The position numbers and the translations under genes are program-made. A stretch of DNA of 64,000 nt, taken from the NCBI RefSeq assembly GCF_030272615.1, contig NC_081406.1, positions 397,827,939 to 397,891,938 of the forward strand, given 5' to 3'. Below the pieces are notes generated by a model. The model was not told the DNA's origin. It saw nothing but the letters and a program-made list of their open reading frames with translations, and made no database searches. The DNA is from Cryptomeria japonica (taxonomy: Eukaryota > Streptophyta > Pinopsida > Cupressales > Cupressaceae). Position 1 is the stretch's first letter, and the number at the start of each line of letters is the position of its first letter. Shown in pieces: positions 1-11,441 of the stretch.

Positions 1-958
1 TCATTTTCAATGTATTTGTCTTGGAGTTTCAATGAAGGAAGATAAGGTTTTTGTTCAAATGTCTTTGATTCTCTCTTTAGCAGCACGTTGTTTCCTTATT
101 TCAGTGCATGTTTCTATAGATAAATGGATTAAATGAACACCAAAATCTATTGGAATATGTAGCACAATGAATCTACTTTGTTTTGAACCAGATTTGAGCC
201 CTAGCCGTGAACCATGAAGGGAGAATGGATGAGTTTTCATAAAACTGTCATAAAAGCCTCCAAATTGGGGTTTGTGGAGAGTTTCACTAATATCTTTTGA
301 TTGAACCATTGGAAATAGTTGTAAATTTGGTATTTGATATATTTTTTAATTCTCTTTCAAATTAATTCAGTTTCAATGTGATTGGTTGAGTATTTTGAGT
401 TTCATTATGAGGATTTAACTTTGCAACACCTCCTCCAACTTTGTCACCACCTCAACTTCGACCATTTCAGCCTTTTATAAGATATTTGGTAGTTACAAAT
501 GACTCAATCACCTTTATATCAATCAAGGCACCCTTTTACAACTTTGCAAAACATGAGTTTTTTGCTTGACAACATTTAATGCCACAAATGACAACTTTGA
601 TGAATATGAACTCCAAACTTTTAAGACTTCACATGAACCTTCCAAATACATCAAAATGGACTTCAAATGACCTTTTACAACCTTTTTACCCTTTCATGAC
701 TCGCTTATACAAATTTGACCTCATAAACCCAATCAAGACCTTATTAGGACAACTTGGACAACCCATTACAATTGGCTTTTTTTTAGCCTTACATATGACC
801 TTATAATGACTCAAAATACATTAAAATGACCATATAAACTCAAATATGAGTGAAATGACTCATGGCATGATCTTTAACCTCTTGGTGTACCTTTGGGTTA
901 GGTGCTCCTGCACCAGGAGGATATGATCATGTACTATGAGACTCTCCCAGTGATTCTT
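1..958. other. AT-rich stretch with no recognised gene
   Basis: No convincing coding sequence is visible. The part around 420-880 is rich in short CACCTC, CTTTAT and AATGACC-type words but forms no clear tandem array. By position it could be the 5' part of the adjacent PMD-type ORF's source element, or the distal 3' region of the minus-strand gypsy element to its right. I could not find a copy of that element's LTR here, so its 3' LTR is either missing or lies to the left of the window. Confidence 0.4.
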
Positions 959-2640
959 GTAGGTTTGATTGGTAGATTTATCTATCCAGACAGGAGATCA
1001 TGAGGTTTCGTTGTTGGTTGGAGTGAGATTCTACAAAGCATGATGTAGCATCAAACTCGATATGTGTGGGGTGTTTGCATGCTTTCTCATTTGTATCATG
1101 ATCTTCATCAGGTTGTCTTTGATGACAGTGCTAGTATGTCTACAAGATGCACACTTTTATAGATCTAGTGTTGGGTGCACATTGTTATTACTCGACCTAT
1201 CCATCATAGAGTTCATGGTGAGAGGAAGCCATATGTCTATTTATAAGTAGGTATCCATACTCAGCATAAGCTGAGTAAGATGGAGTATTGGCGTTGGGTT
1301 CTAGATTCACTGGATAGTGTCATTTGGATACCCTATATCGATTGTGAGCCATGGATGGATGATGCAGGGACATTACCATATATTTTGCAGAGTAGATATT
1401 TGATTGGTCGTACTCCATACATTGTTGAGCGATGGTTGATGAGTCATATTTTGAGACAGTTTGGTATCATTCAACATATGCCTACTTGTGTCACTATATA
1501 TGTATGGTGGTACAAGGATAGGCGAGATTAGGGATCTTCTTTGTCTTTTGAGATAGCACGCACAGAGTTTTTGGCTACTCCTAGGATAGCTTATGATTTG
1601 AGATTACACATTCTATATCCTGGGGTGACTGTGGATTATGCTCAGTACATGCTTGCACACCCTTTTCCTCATATTACTGATTTAGCAGACCCTCCTCCCA
1701 GCTCAGGAGATGAGGAGGATGATTTAGATGATCCCATCATTAGGAGACGAAGATGGAGACGAGATCTTAGAGTTTCTCAAGAGACCAGAGGTGAGGGAAA
1801 TGAGGGAGGAGATGGAGGCGGAGGTGGTAGGAGACCCGGATGGAGAGGAGGTCGATTGAGAGTCCGTGGAGGACCTTTTGGACCGGTTGGCAGGGTTGGG
1901 AGACCACTTCCCATGGGAGGGAGAGATGTAGGATAGATTGGGAGGGAGAAAGGTAGGCCAGGTATGAGATCAGTGAGAGGATTACCCTCTACAGGAGGAG
2001 GTAGGAGCACTGGACTGGATAGGGTTTACGAGAGAGGCATTAATTTTTGTCAGATTCTGCCAAATCCTAGGGTTATTGCAGGCCATGGTGGAGAGGAGGA
2101 GGATTGAGAGGATCATTTTCCTCTCATTATACGATGGGTTTTGAGGGATACTTGGGTTGAGATTCCCGTAGGTGGAGAGGGAGGTGGAGATGAGGGGATT
2201 CAGGATCATATTCCTCAGCAGGATGTGCCAGAGCAAGAGACCTTGGATAGTCTCGGAGCATAGATAGATCAACTTGGGGCACAGGTGCAGACACTCATGA
2301 TAGAGAGAGATAGGGTTGTTAGGAGACAACAAGATACTTAGGGTCTTCTTGATCACATTCAACAAGTTGGAGATGGCACTCTCTCAGCTAATACCGTCAT
2401 AGCACTATTTCGGGTTGGGAAGGAGACAACACACTAGCAATGATTATATGAGGATTTAGTCGCAGAGAGTTAGAGGGTAGGTAGCTATGACATTATTGTG
2501 AGGATGGATACTAGCAGTGATGGAGTCATGGAACCTCCTCAAAGGAGTGGTAATCGGGGGGGACAGCCATCTGGAGGATCTTCTCACCCATAACCACAGA
2601 GACGAATAGAGTCAGGTGGTAGTGGCACAGGACAACCTTG
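959..2640 (+). pseudogene. Decayed plant mobile domain (PMD) protein
   Basis: One reading frame (codons starting at 959, 962 and so on) stays coherent across the whole interval but is broken by about 14 stops, mostly TAG, for example at 1046, 1529 and 1934. The frame holds PMD-family landmarks. VWGVCMLSHLYHDL (about 1061-1102) resembles the W-G-x-A-x-L-x-H-L-Y helix. It is followed by the L-L-x-x-W and R-P segment, IWIPYIDCEPW near 1322, and the C-terminal LRQFG-x-x-Q-x-x-P motif near 1453-1490. The tail is acidic, then Gly/Arg-rich (about 1740-1930), then Gln/Glu-rich. PMD proteins include Arabidopsis MAIN and MAIL1 and are also carried by Ty3/gypsy and Mutator-type elements. Here the ORF lies antisense to the gypsy element on its right, which suggests an element-borne antisense ORF. 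The true start is not visible. It is a pseudogene. Confidence 0.75.
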
Positions 2641-3229
2641 ACTTGAGTTATATTGATGAGGCACTTGTATTTTATTATTGATCTGATATCATTATATACT
2701 TGGACTTTTTATTGTTTTATGATGATCTATATGCAGATATGGACTCTATATGATTATCTTTGGTTTATTATGCATGTTACTCTATATGATGATGATCTAT
2801 ATGCATTGATTACATGGATGATGTTATGATGATATTTTCTTTCCTTGATTTTTATGATGATGATGCTATGTATGATGCAATGATGATGAAATACAAAATG
2901 CAATTGATTTTTTTTATTTTGATGATCATAGATGCAAATGAAAATGATCACTAACTTAAATGATATGCTTTACTTAAATGATGCAAATTCAATGATCTAT
3001 ATGGGAATGCTTCTAATGATTACGCATGCAAATGAATGTTGATTATTTTATTTTTAATGTGTATGCATATAATGATTTTGAAATGCAAATGATCTACATG
3101 AAATGTCTTTGATGCTTATATGTAATACTTATAATGATTATGATGAATGAATCTAAATGCAAAGATGCAACTAAATGACTTAAATGGAATGCACTCAATG
3201 AAATATAAACTAATGCAATGATTGAATAC
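2641..3229. repeat. ATGATG-rich low-complexity DNA, left flank of LINE-1
   Basis: AT-rich DNA dominated by irregular ATGAT, ATGCAAATGA and AATGATCTATATG words. The same word usage resumes at 10990-11200 on the far side of LINE-1, so the two stretches were one tract before the insertion. No coding potential is recognised. It probably belongs to the 3' non-coding region of the gypsy element or to the PMD-bearing sequence. Confidence 0.55.
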
Positions 3230-3247
3230 AACTAAATGAAGTGAATG
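3230..3247 (+). repeat. Target-site duplication of LINE-1, left copy (18 bp)
   Basis: The 18 bases AACTAAATGAAGTGAATG occur here and again at 10972-10989, immediately outside the two ends of LINE-1. Duplications of this length are typical of LINE target-primed integration. They fix the element borders at 3248 and 10971. Confidence 0.92.
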
Positions 3248-3271
3248 CGGGACTAATTTGAAGACATAGGA

Positions 3272-4855
3272 GTGGGAATGGGTTCAGAGCGAAAAGGAGC
3301 GGGAATCCCAAATTTCAAAACTGGGAATGGCGGACTTCCTGGGGAAGGCGAGTTTCCTAGGGAAGGCAATTTTTCTGGGGTCGGATCTGGCAATCAGGCA
3401 AGAGGACAGGCATCTCAAGGGTTAGAAGAGGGCAAGGAAATAGTCAAACTGGGAGAGGACAAAGATTCTACAATTGGGGACCCACATGATAGAGGTAAAG
3501 GTAAAAAATGGTCTTTGCTCTTTGGAGTGAAGCCGCTAGCTAAATCAAGGCTCCCGGAAGTTACAAATATCTCAGATCCAGTTTTAGGGCTGGTTGCTAT
3601 TTCTGTTCCAGATAAACTGGTAGATTTGACTATTGCAGGTTTAACCATGACCTTAGTGGGATGATTTTCTGGCTTTAGGCCTAACATTGATGTTGTTAGG
3701 AATTTCATAAGGAGGAAATGGATTTTAAAAGGTCAAGTGGATGTAGTAGCGCTACCTAGGGGGGTTTTTTCCTTTGCTTTTAACTCTAAAGAAGATATGA
3801 ATAAGGCTCTATGTGAAGGCCCATGGATGTTTGGCAAGTCAACTTTGGCTCTTCAAAAATGGGTCTCGAACCTCGCCCTTGATGATTCCTTATTTGTTTC
3901 TGCGCCAGTCTAGACATGCCTCCCGGGTCTCCCGCTGGAATTCTAGAATGAGGAAGTCTTTAAGGGTATTGCAAACTCTTTTGGAGAGCTTCTTTTGATT
4001 GATCTGATGATGGCGGCTAAATCAAGGTTGGTCTTTGCTCGCATCTGTATAAATATTAATCAAATGACTGATATGCCCCAATCTATAGATATCATTTCTA
4101 AACTAGGAAAATGGACCCAAGCTATTGAATATGAATCACTTCCATTTGCCTATTTCCATTGCAAGAAATCAGGGCATTGGGCAAAATCATGTCTTCTTAT
4201 GAAGAGTAAGGAAAGCAAGACTGACAGCAATGTCAAGTATAAAAAGATCTGGCAAACGATTGATAAAAAAGGAGACTCATCAGCTGAGTGTGATCAAAAT
4301 AAGGATGTAACGGAACTAGTAAATGAAGTCAAGAAGGCTGAGAACAGTAATAATGAAAAACAAGATTGTGTCTGCTCTAATAACCAAACAAAGAGTTATA
4401 AAGAAGGGGAGAAAGGTATAGAGTTGAACAACAAAAATAACCCAGAGGACCAGGAGGTTGGATCCGTCAGTCAGGAGAAGGAAGAGGCAAGTCCCAATGA
4501 AGTTGTACCTGTTTCTTCTTTCTCAAAATCAGTTGAGGAAAACTTTAATGAAGCTCAAGAGTTTAACCCTTTTGATATTGAGCCCTTATTGCTTTTAACT
4601 AATGGAAGCCCAAAGCCTCCTCTATGTAAAACCCCATCACATAGTATGGTTATGGATATCCTGGAAGGGAATCTCCAGATTCTCGGTTCGAAAGAAGGAA
4701 AAATGAATAAGGAGGAACTCAATGGAGGGATCTCAACTAGAAGCGGGAATAAGAAAAAGGCAGATGTTGGAATCCAGAACAAAAAGAAGGGAAGGCCATC
4801 TCTAAAACATCAAAGGGAACAAGAAAGTTGGAAGAACCGTGCTGATGGAACATAG
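3272..4855 (+). pseudogene. LINE-1 ORF1, nucleic-acid-binding Gag-like protein
   Basis: One frame of 528 codons starts at the first ATG of the element and is interrupted by a TGA at 3662 and TAGs at 3911 and 3944. The N-terminus is Gly-rich. Residues about 130-270 match the DUF4283 pattern of plant LINE ORF1 proteins, including the EGPWMFG segment near 3819 and the LPLEF segment before the stop at 3944. A CCHC-type knuckle follows near 4150-4195, with its first Cys replaced by Tyr (Y-F-H-C, then GHWAKSC). The C-terminal third is Lys/Glu-rich and probably disordered. The family coats LINE RNA to form the transposition particle. Loss of the first zinc ligand and the three stops make this copy inactive. 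Confidence 0.85.
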
Positions 4856-4890
4856 TGTTCCATCGAGTCAGCCCTATCTCCGGTTAAAGT

Positions 4891-7800
4891 ATGAAGATAA
4901 TATCCTGGAATATCAGAGGGTTGAATGCCCCTCATAAGCAACATGTGTTACAAAACATCATAAGAGATCATAAACTGGATGTGGTCCTCCTTTTGGAAAC
5001 CAAGATGTCTAAGGAAAAAGTGGAAAAGATTAGAATTTTTAAGAATAATGGTATCATAGGATCTAGCTCGGAGGGAGCTTCTGGAAGAACTGCAATTTTT
5101 TGGAACCAAAAAAGCATCAAATGTAAGGAAATTATCTCTGCTTTTAATAGGAACTCGGTGCAGCTTGAGCATATTAAGGATAAATTTGTTTGGGAGTTAA
5201 CTAATGTCTACATGCCTAACACCAAAACTGGGAGAGTTAAATATTGGAGAAGCCTTGCCAATGACAGACTTAAGTTTGTTGATCAAAGCTAGATTATAAT
5301 GGGAGATTTCAATACTCCACTAAAAGAGGAAGAGAAGATGGGAGGTCTCCCATTGCATCTTGATGGGAAACAAGACCTTATGGAGTTCATCAATGATCAA
5401 GCTCTTATGGATGTGGATCTTCAGGGCATTAACTACACCTGGACTAATAGAAGAACCGGAGCTGACCTGATCCAAGTAAAGTTAGATAGAACTTTAATTT
5501 CTCCTGAGTGGTTAACCAAGTATAGCTGCTCCCTTGCTTCTGTTATCAAAATTGGGTCAGACCATTATCCCATCTCTTTTATGCAAACTCTTTTTTGGCT
5601 AAGAGAAACTTCCCTTTCAGATTTGAAAAAGTGTGGTTATCCCAACCCTCTTTGGAAGCTTATGTCGCTGATTGGTGGAATTCTGAGGTTGAGGGTATAG
5701 CTCTCTTTAGAATAGCTAAAAAGCTCAATATTTTAAAGGCTAAAATCAAAATCTGGAACAAAGAGATTTTTGGGGACATTTTCAAGAGTAAAATTCAAAT
5801 TAAAACTGAAATTAAAGATGTTCAAGATAGAATCCAAGAGTTTGGGTTGTCTGAAGAACTTAGGGTGGTGGAAAATGTCCTTTTGTCTAAATACCACACC
5901 ATTATTTCTAATGAAGAGACGTTCTGGAGACAAAGATCAAGAGCCTTGTTCTTGAAGGAAGGTGATAAAAATACCCGATTTTTTCACTTACCTACTCTTA
6001 AGCATAGGGCAGCTAACAGGATATCCAGATTATCCTATAATAAAGGGATCTTAACGGAGGATAATGATATTAGAAAGGAAGCCATGGAGTATTTCGGCAC
6101 CCTGTTGGGAGAAGTGGATAACCTAGATGTCAGTAATCAAAACATCCTCTTGCAAGCTATTCCTTCTACCCTCACTGTTGATGATAATAAATTTTTGTCC
6201 CATATTCCCTCTAATCAAGAAATCAAAAAGGCAGTGTTTTCTTTTCAGGGAGATAAATCCCCTAGACCGGACGGTTTTCCAATGTTTTTCTTCCAAATTT
6301 TTTGGCACATCATGGAGGCTAACAACTGCAATGGTGTTAAAGAATTCTTTGGCTCTAGAAGGCTCCTAAATGAACTTAATGCTACCTTCATTGTCCTTAT
6401 TCCGAAGATCCCAGGTGCTGACTCTCTCAATAAGTTTAGACCCATTAGTTTGTGCAACTCTGTGTACAAGATTTTATCCAAGGTTCTGACTTCCAAGTTG
6501 CTGGAAATTCTTCCATGAATTATCTCCATCCAATAGAATGGCTTTGTCCCCGGTAGATAGATTTTATATTCCATCACATATGTTCATGAAAATATCCACT
6601 CCCTGAAAGTGGTGAATAGTCAGGGTTTCTTCCTGAAGTTAGACATGGCTAAATCTTTTGATAGAGTGAACTGGCAGTTTCTCCTAAGGATCATGAAAGC
6701 GTTTGGTTTTTGTGAAAAAGTAATTCATCTTTGCTCTCAACTTATGGAAACTTTCTCTTCTGCTATTATTGTCAATGGTTCCCTGTCTAGTTTCTTCAAA
6801 AGCTCTCGAGGCCTTAGACAGAGGGACCCCATATCCCCTATCTTGTTTACTATTTTAGCTGAATGCCTGGGTAGATTTATTCTTAAAAATGTGGAAGATG
6901 GCAATCTTAGGGGTCTGAAACCATCTTCATCCAATGTCACTTATTCTCATGAACAGTTTGTTGATGATTCTTTTTCTATGGGGGAAGCTTCCATCTTGGA
7001 AGCTAAAAACATGAAGAAGGTGTTGAATACTTATGAATCTGCATCTGGTCAAAAAATTAATTGGGATAAAAGTTCTTTGTTCTTCATCAACACCCTTGTT
7101 CAAAGGCAACTAAGGATTGAAAAAATTCTTGGTTGCAAAATTTTTGAGCTTCCCTCTTCTTATTTGGGGCTTCTTCTGTATATTAAGCCTAAGGATTCTT
7201 TCTGGAATAAGCTGGTGGATAGATTTAACTCAAAACTTGATGGTTGGAAAGGGGTTGTCCTCAGTCAAGCGGGAAAAGTTACTCTGCTTAAAGCCACTCT
7301 CCAAAACCTACCTGTTTATGCTCTCAGTTTGTTCAAAATCCCCAAAAAATTTGCGGAAGCTATTGAAAGAATCCAAAAAAAGTTTCTTTGGTCAAGGGTG
7401 GAAGTAAAAAACAGAATTCCCCTTATTGCTTGGAATAAAATCTGTTCTCCTAAGGCCTGAGGTGGGTTGGGATTAAGGAATATTAGTTCCATCAATAAGG
7501 CTTTATTAGCCAAACAAATTTGGAGAATGAAAGGGGAGGAAAGAGAATGGAACTCTATCTGGAAAAACAAATATCTTTATATGCAACCTTCTGAGGAAGA
7601 ATTCTTAGATGATTCTTTTATTGTTGAAGGTTCGGCTACATGGAATGTTGTTCAATCAACTAAAAGTTGGGCTGCTGCTGGACGAATTTGGAACCTTGGG
7701 GATGGTAGGAGAATAAGATTTTGGGAAGATAGGTGGATATAGGACAAACCTCTGGAGGAAGTTCCAATCCTTAATGAATGGAAAGACTGATTCAAAAGCA

Positions 7801-9079
7801 GGTTTGGGGAGTTGGTCAGAGACTACTGGAGAAATGGGAATTGGATTGATTTTAGCCAGTAGTGTCCGAGGCTTAAGTTCCTTCAGATTGCTCTCTCTGC
7901 TAAAGTTCCTAGAGACAACAAAGATGATAGATTGATATGGAGGGAAACCCCGGATGGGAAATGCTATGTTCCTCAGCTGTGGCTATCCATAATGAATCTG
8001 TGGAATAAATTCCTATTTGGGCTAAAGTCTGGAACAAGAAGTCAGTTTCTAAGGTTAGTATCTTCTTTTGGATTTTAATCTAAAACAAGGTTTTAACCTT
8101 GGACAACCTTCAAAAGAGAGGTTTTTTTTTTCCTAACAGGTGTTCTCTTTGTTGCAGGGAAGAAGAGATTGCCTGCCATATTCTTAATCAGTGTACTTTT
8201 AGTCAGGAAATCTGGAAAATCATCTTAAGCAGGTGGAACTTGAGCTGGGTTTTTCCAAACTCCCTAGGGGAATCCTGGCAGCAATGGCACTGCCCCAATT
8301 CTAATCCTAAGATTGTGGAGACTTGGAGACTTACTCTTCCAAATGTTATCTGGAATATTTAGAAAGAGTGCAACAATAGGATTTTTAGGGATAAAAGTGT
8401 TATTCCTGAAGTCTTGGCGGATAAAATTTACAAGGGTATATGTGAATGTATCTATGAAACTGATTATGGACCAGCTGCTAAAGAAGACTTCAAAGACAAG
8501 TGGAACTTCTCTACTACTACTACTAGCAAGGAAAAGGGAGGAGAAGGTCTCATTTGGTGTTTTCCTCCTCAGGGGTGGATTAAGGCTAACTTTGATGGGG
8601 CCTCTAAGGGGAATCCGAGTAAAGCTAGATATGGGGGCATTGTCAGGAATTTTGTTGGAAGTTGCTTAGTGGAGGTGGCTAGTCCTTTGGGGAGTCAAAC
8701 AAGTCATTTTGTCGAAACCTCGGCTTCCCTGAACACCTTAATTATAGCCAAGAATATTAATCATGATAAATTATGGCTCGAGGGAGACTCACTTAATATT
8801 ATTAAGTGTTTGAAGGGGGAGTCGGAGCCATCATGGTCAATTGAAAATAGTATCATGAAAGCTAGGGAAATTATTGCTAGTTTTAAAGATATTATAATTC
8901 AACATGCCTTTAGAGAAAAAAATATGGTGGCGGACTGTCTGGCAAACCTAGGGGTTAATTCTGATTCCCAAATGATTTGGCATGGGGAAGATGTCAATAT
9001 AAACATTAAAGAGCTCCTTAGAAAGGACAAATATATGGGGAGGGAAGGACCGCATAATCATGACAGAGAATATGAATAA
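4891..9079 (+). pseudogene. LINE-1 ORF2, endonuclease-reverse transcriptase-RNase H
   Basis: ORF2 starts 35 nt after ORF1 with an AP-type endonuclease: ISWNIRGLN at the start, LLLETK, MGDFNTP near 5299 and GSDHYP near 5560. A frameshift near 5595 leads into the RT: FRPISLCNSVYK near 6440, LKLDMAKSFDRVNW near 6630, GLRQRDPISP near 6805 and the active-site box FVDD at 6957-6968 in place of the usual F/YADD. A second frameshift falls near 7980. A zinc-binding segment C-x2-C-x7-H-x5-C lies at about 8136-8195. RNase H follows (NFDGASKGNP, a Glu in the second motif, LEGDS, and Asp in MVADCLANLG). The stops at 5290, 6516, 6534, 6558, 7458, 7740, 7788, 7860, about 8080 and 8360 mostly fall where Trp or Gln is expected. 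The protein would nick the target and copy the element RNA at the nick; this copy cannot. Confidence 0.92.
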
Positions 9080-10793
9080 TTTATGCCTTGATGGAAAGGT
9101 AATTATTATCTGGAAAAGTGGCAGATCCCCAACCATTTCTTATAATACGTCGCATGCTTTGTGGGTCACCCAGTTCAAAATCTCGAGTAACTACAGGAAA
9201 GAAGTGCTGAATTTGCAAAGGAATAGAGCTGATAATCCGAATTCGAAGATGGGAGGAGATTTAAGGAGGGAGGAACCAGATAATATGTCAACATGGAAAG
9301 CGATGCCAAAAGTGTGGGCGAAGCTGGAAAAAGGGTCCCTCACAAGCTTTATGGAGAAGCTAGTGGATTATGACAAAGGTAGGGTAAATCTCGCCATTTC
9401 CAAAATTTCTGAAAATTGGTGTAATGGATACTTTAAAATCTATGGGGTTAAGTTCAAGTTGGACGCGGGCCTCATAGCTACTGTGACTAGCAGATCCCAT
9501 ACTGGGCTTAATTTTTTTAGAGACCTTAAAGTCTCCAACAACATGGTTAATCTATTCCCATGGAAGGAAAAAGAGGGGGATAGAATTGGCAAAGCCACAG
9601 GGGGTTACTATGAAGTTGCTAATATCAAGAAAATTTGGGGCTGGGTTTTGAATGTTATAATGGAATATATCACAGTTAAGGGCCGATTCTCCAGGGCCCA
9701 CACCTACCACTTTGTTCTTTTAAACCATTTCAGACACGACAAAAAGGTATCCCTGCCCTACTACCTTTTCAGGTCCCTTTCTAGGTCCCTCAATAAACAT
9801 AGTAAGAATCCCTCAAGTCCGGATCTCCATTGTGGGCTTTTGCTGCTCATTTATGAGCACTGTAAAACCCTCGCCCTACTGGAAAACAAGAGGTTATCCA
9901 CCTCTCTGGGGAAGAGAAAGATGGAGGGAGGCGATTCTGGCAAGGAGAAGGCGTCTTCTAGCAAAGAAAGAAAGAGTGCCCCTGAGATGGAAACTTAGGA
10001 AATTGAAAAAGAAGGTAGTGAAATGGAGATGGATGATTCCGATGGTGAAGAGAACTGGAAAGATGAGGAGGTGGGTATTGAGGAAGAAAGTGGTGATAAT
10101 AAGTCTGACAATGAAATCCCTATCCACGGTGACTGCCCTGGCAAGGACAATAGCCATCCTATGGAGGATGTGGATTACAAGGATAATGAGGAAATAGATG
10201 TGAATTCTAAGAGGTAAAGGAACAAGGAACCTGAGAAGGATATGACTAAGAATAGTTTAAGCGAGGACAAGGAAAGTGCGGATAAAGGGTTATTCCTGGA
10301 TAACCTTAAAAAACTCACTCAGGCGAGACTGGATTATGACAGATGGACCTATGAACTCTTGAAGAACCTGGAAAAAAAGCAGAAAAATATGGATGAGAAG
10401 AGGGAGAATGATGACAGGGAGCAAATAAAATGGAAGTAGGATATGGAGGAGAAGGTTAAATCATTGGAAGAAGGGAGAGAGGCCATGAAAAATTTGCTGG
10501 GCATTATCCCGAATATCTTGTCAGTTGTCACTAAAAACTTGGAGGATATTGCTAAGGTCTTTGATCATGCCAGCTCTCCTAAACTGGTGGTGGAACTTGA
10601 CATGGATGATGAGACTATCCAGATTGGCAGTGGTGAAGCTACTCTGGTTGGTGGTGCTGCTAAGAAGACCAGGGTGAGTGTCAAGAAAGTTGTGGCTGCT
10701 TCTGCTAAGGATCTCCCAAATCTTAGGGATAACATCAAAGATTTGCATGGGATTAGAAACACCCTGGCTAATGCCCTGAAAAAAATCAATTAG
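9060..10793 (+). pseudogene. LINE-1 ORF3, extra downstream ORF with plant-transposon-protein-like domain
   Basis: This 577-codon frame overlaps the end of ORF2 by 20 nt and runs to the 3' UTR, broken only by stops at 9996 (TAG), 10215 (TAA) and 10437 (TAG). Residues about 90-270 contain YFKIYGVKFKLDAGLIATVT, then a G-x-x-FFRD segment, then a helix-rich stretch ending KTLALLENKR. This resembles the 'putative plant transposon protein' type of domain that I associate with gymnosperm retroelements; that match is from memory and not searched. It is followed by a Ser/Lys and strongly acidic region (about 9915-10215), a Lys/Glu coiled-coil candidate (about 10300-10500) and a basic C-terminus. L1-type plant LINEs normally end after RNase H, so a third ORF is unusual. 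The target-site duplication outside it shows it moved with the LINE. Function is unknown. Confidence 0.8.
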
Positions 10794-10971
10794 TTTCTCT
10801 TCTTGGGTCTGGCTAGTTTTGCTGGCTTTGTGGGGCTTTAGTCGGTTTTCTATGGTTTTCTGTTGGCTTTTCGTTGGCCTATTCCTTTTTGTCTCTTGTT
10901 GCTTTTTCTGTTAAGCTCTGTTTGTAAAGGGTTTTGGGGCCCCTTCAAAACCTATTTTTACCTTAATCAAA
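10794..10971 (+). other. LINE-1 3' UTR and tail
   Basis: T/G-rich untranslated region containing TTGTAAAGGGTTTTGGGGCC, then an AAACCTATTTTTACC stretch and a short A-rich terminus. This is the style of plant LINE 3' ends. No long poly(A) remains. The right copy of the target-site duplication starts at the next base. Confidence 0.8.
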
Positions 10972-10989
10972 AACTAAATGAAGTGAATG
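10972..10989 (+). repeat. Target-site duplication of LINE-1, right copy (18 bp)
   Basis: Identical over 18 bases to 3230-3247. See the left copy. Confidence 0.92.
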
Positions 10990-11262
10990 ATAATAATTTA
11001 AATGACTCTAAGGATGAATGAACCTACAATGATCAAATGCAAATTTTTTGTTTGTCCAAGTATACTCAATCTTTATTTATGATCGTTGATCTTTGAATGG
11101 AATGAAATGCTTATAATGCAACTAAAAATGAATGCTTATAATGCAAATGAATAATGAGCTAATCTAAAATGATCTAACTAAAATGATACGTCCATTCTTC
11201 ATATGTTGTCTTATAACAATGCTTGATTTCATCATTGAGCTTTAAAAATGTTGTAAGAAAAT

Positions 11263-11441
11263 ACAAGCAACTTGACATAATGATTCAAGCTGACCTGGGT
11301 ATTTCTTGCAGAACAAACAAGGATTATCCCCCTTCAAGCTGACATGGATTTTGTTATAGAAAGTTTATACAAGCAACTTGGTATGATGAATCAAGTCGAC
11401 CTGAGTATTTCTTGCAGAACAAACAAGGATTATCCCCTTTC
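11263..11441. repeat. Spaced direct duplication, about 72 bp
   Basis: Copy 1 (11263-11335) and copy 2 (11369-11441) share ACAAGCAACTTG, then GACCTG, then a long identical core containing ATTTCTTGCAGAACAAACAA, with a few substitutions. The copies start about 106 bp apart. It lies inside the non-coding 3' region of the gypsy element. Confidence 0.75.

Larger units (their letters stand above)
3248..10971 (+). mobile_element. Full-length L1-type LINE (LINE-1) with three ORFs
   Basis: A 7724-bp non-LTR retrotransposon inserted in ATG-rich DNA. The order is a very short 5' leader (24 bp), ORF1 (DUF4283-like RNA-binding region plus zinc knuckle), ORF2 (endonuclease, reverse transcriptase, cysteine-rich zinc-binding segment, RNase H), an overlapping ORF3, and a T/G-rich 3' UTR. 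The UTR ends in a short A-rich tail, TTAATCAAA. The 18-bp direct repeats on both sides show that the whole unit, ORF3 included, was inserted in one event. The element is inactive: I count about 16 in-frame stops (10 TAG, 4 TGA, 2 TAA) and two frameshifts. It is not 5' truncated, which is uncommon for LINE copies. Confidence 0.93.

Noticed and set aside
55-309. Minus-strand 84-codon frame at the left edge
   Set aside because: No recognisable motif and no supporting context; probably chance.
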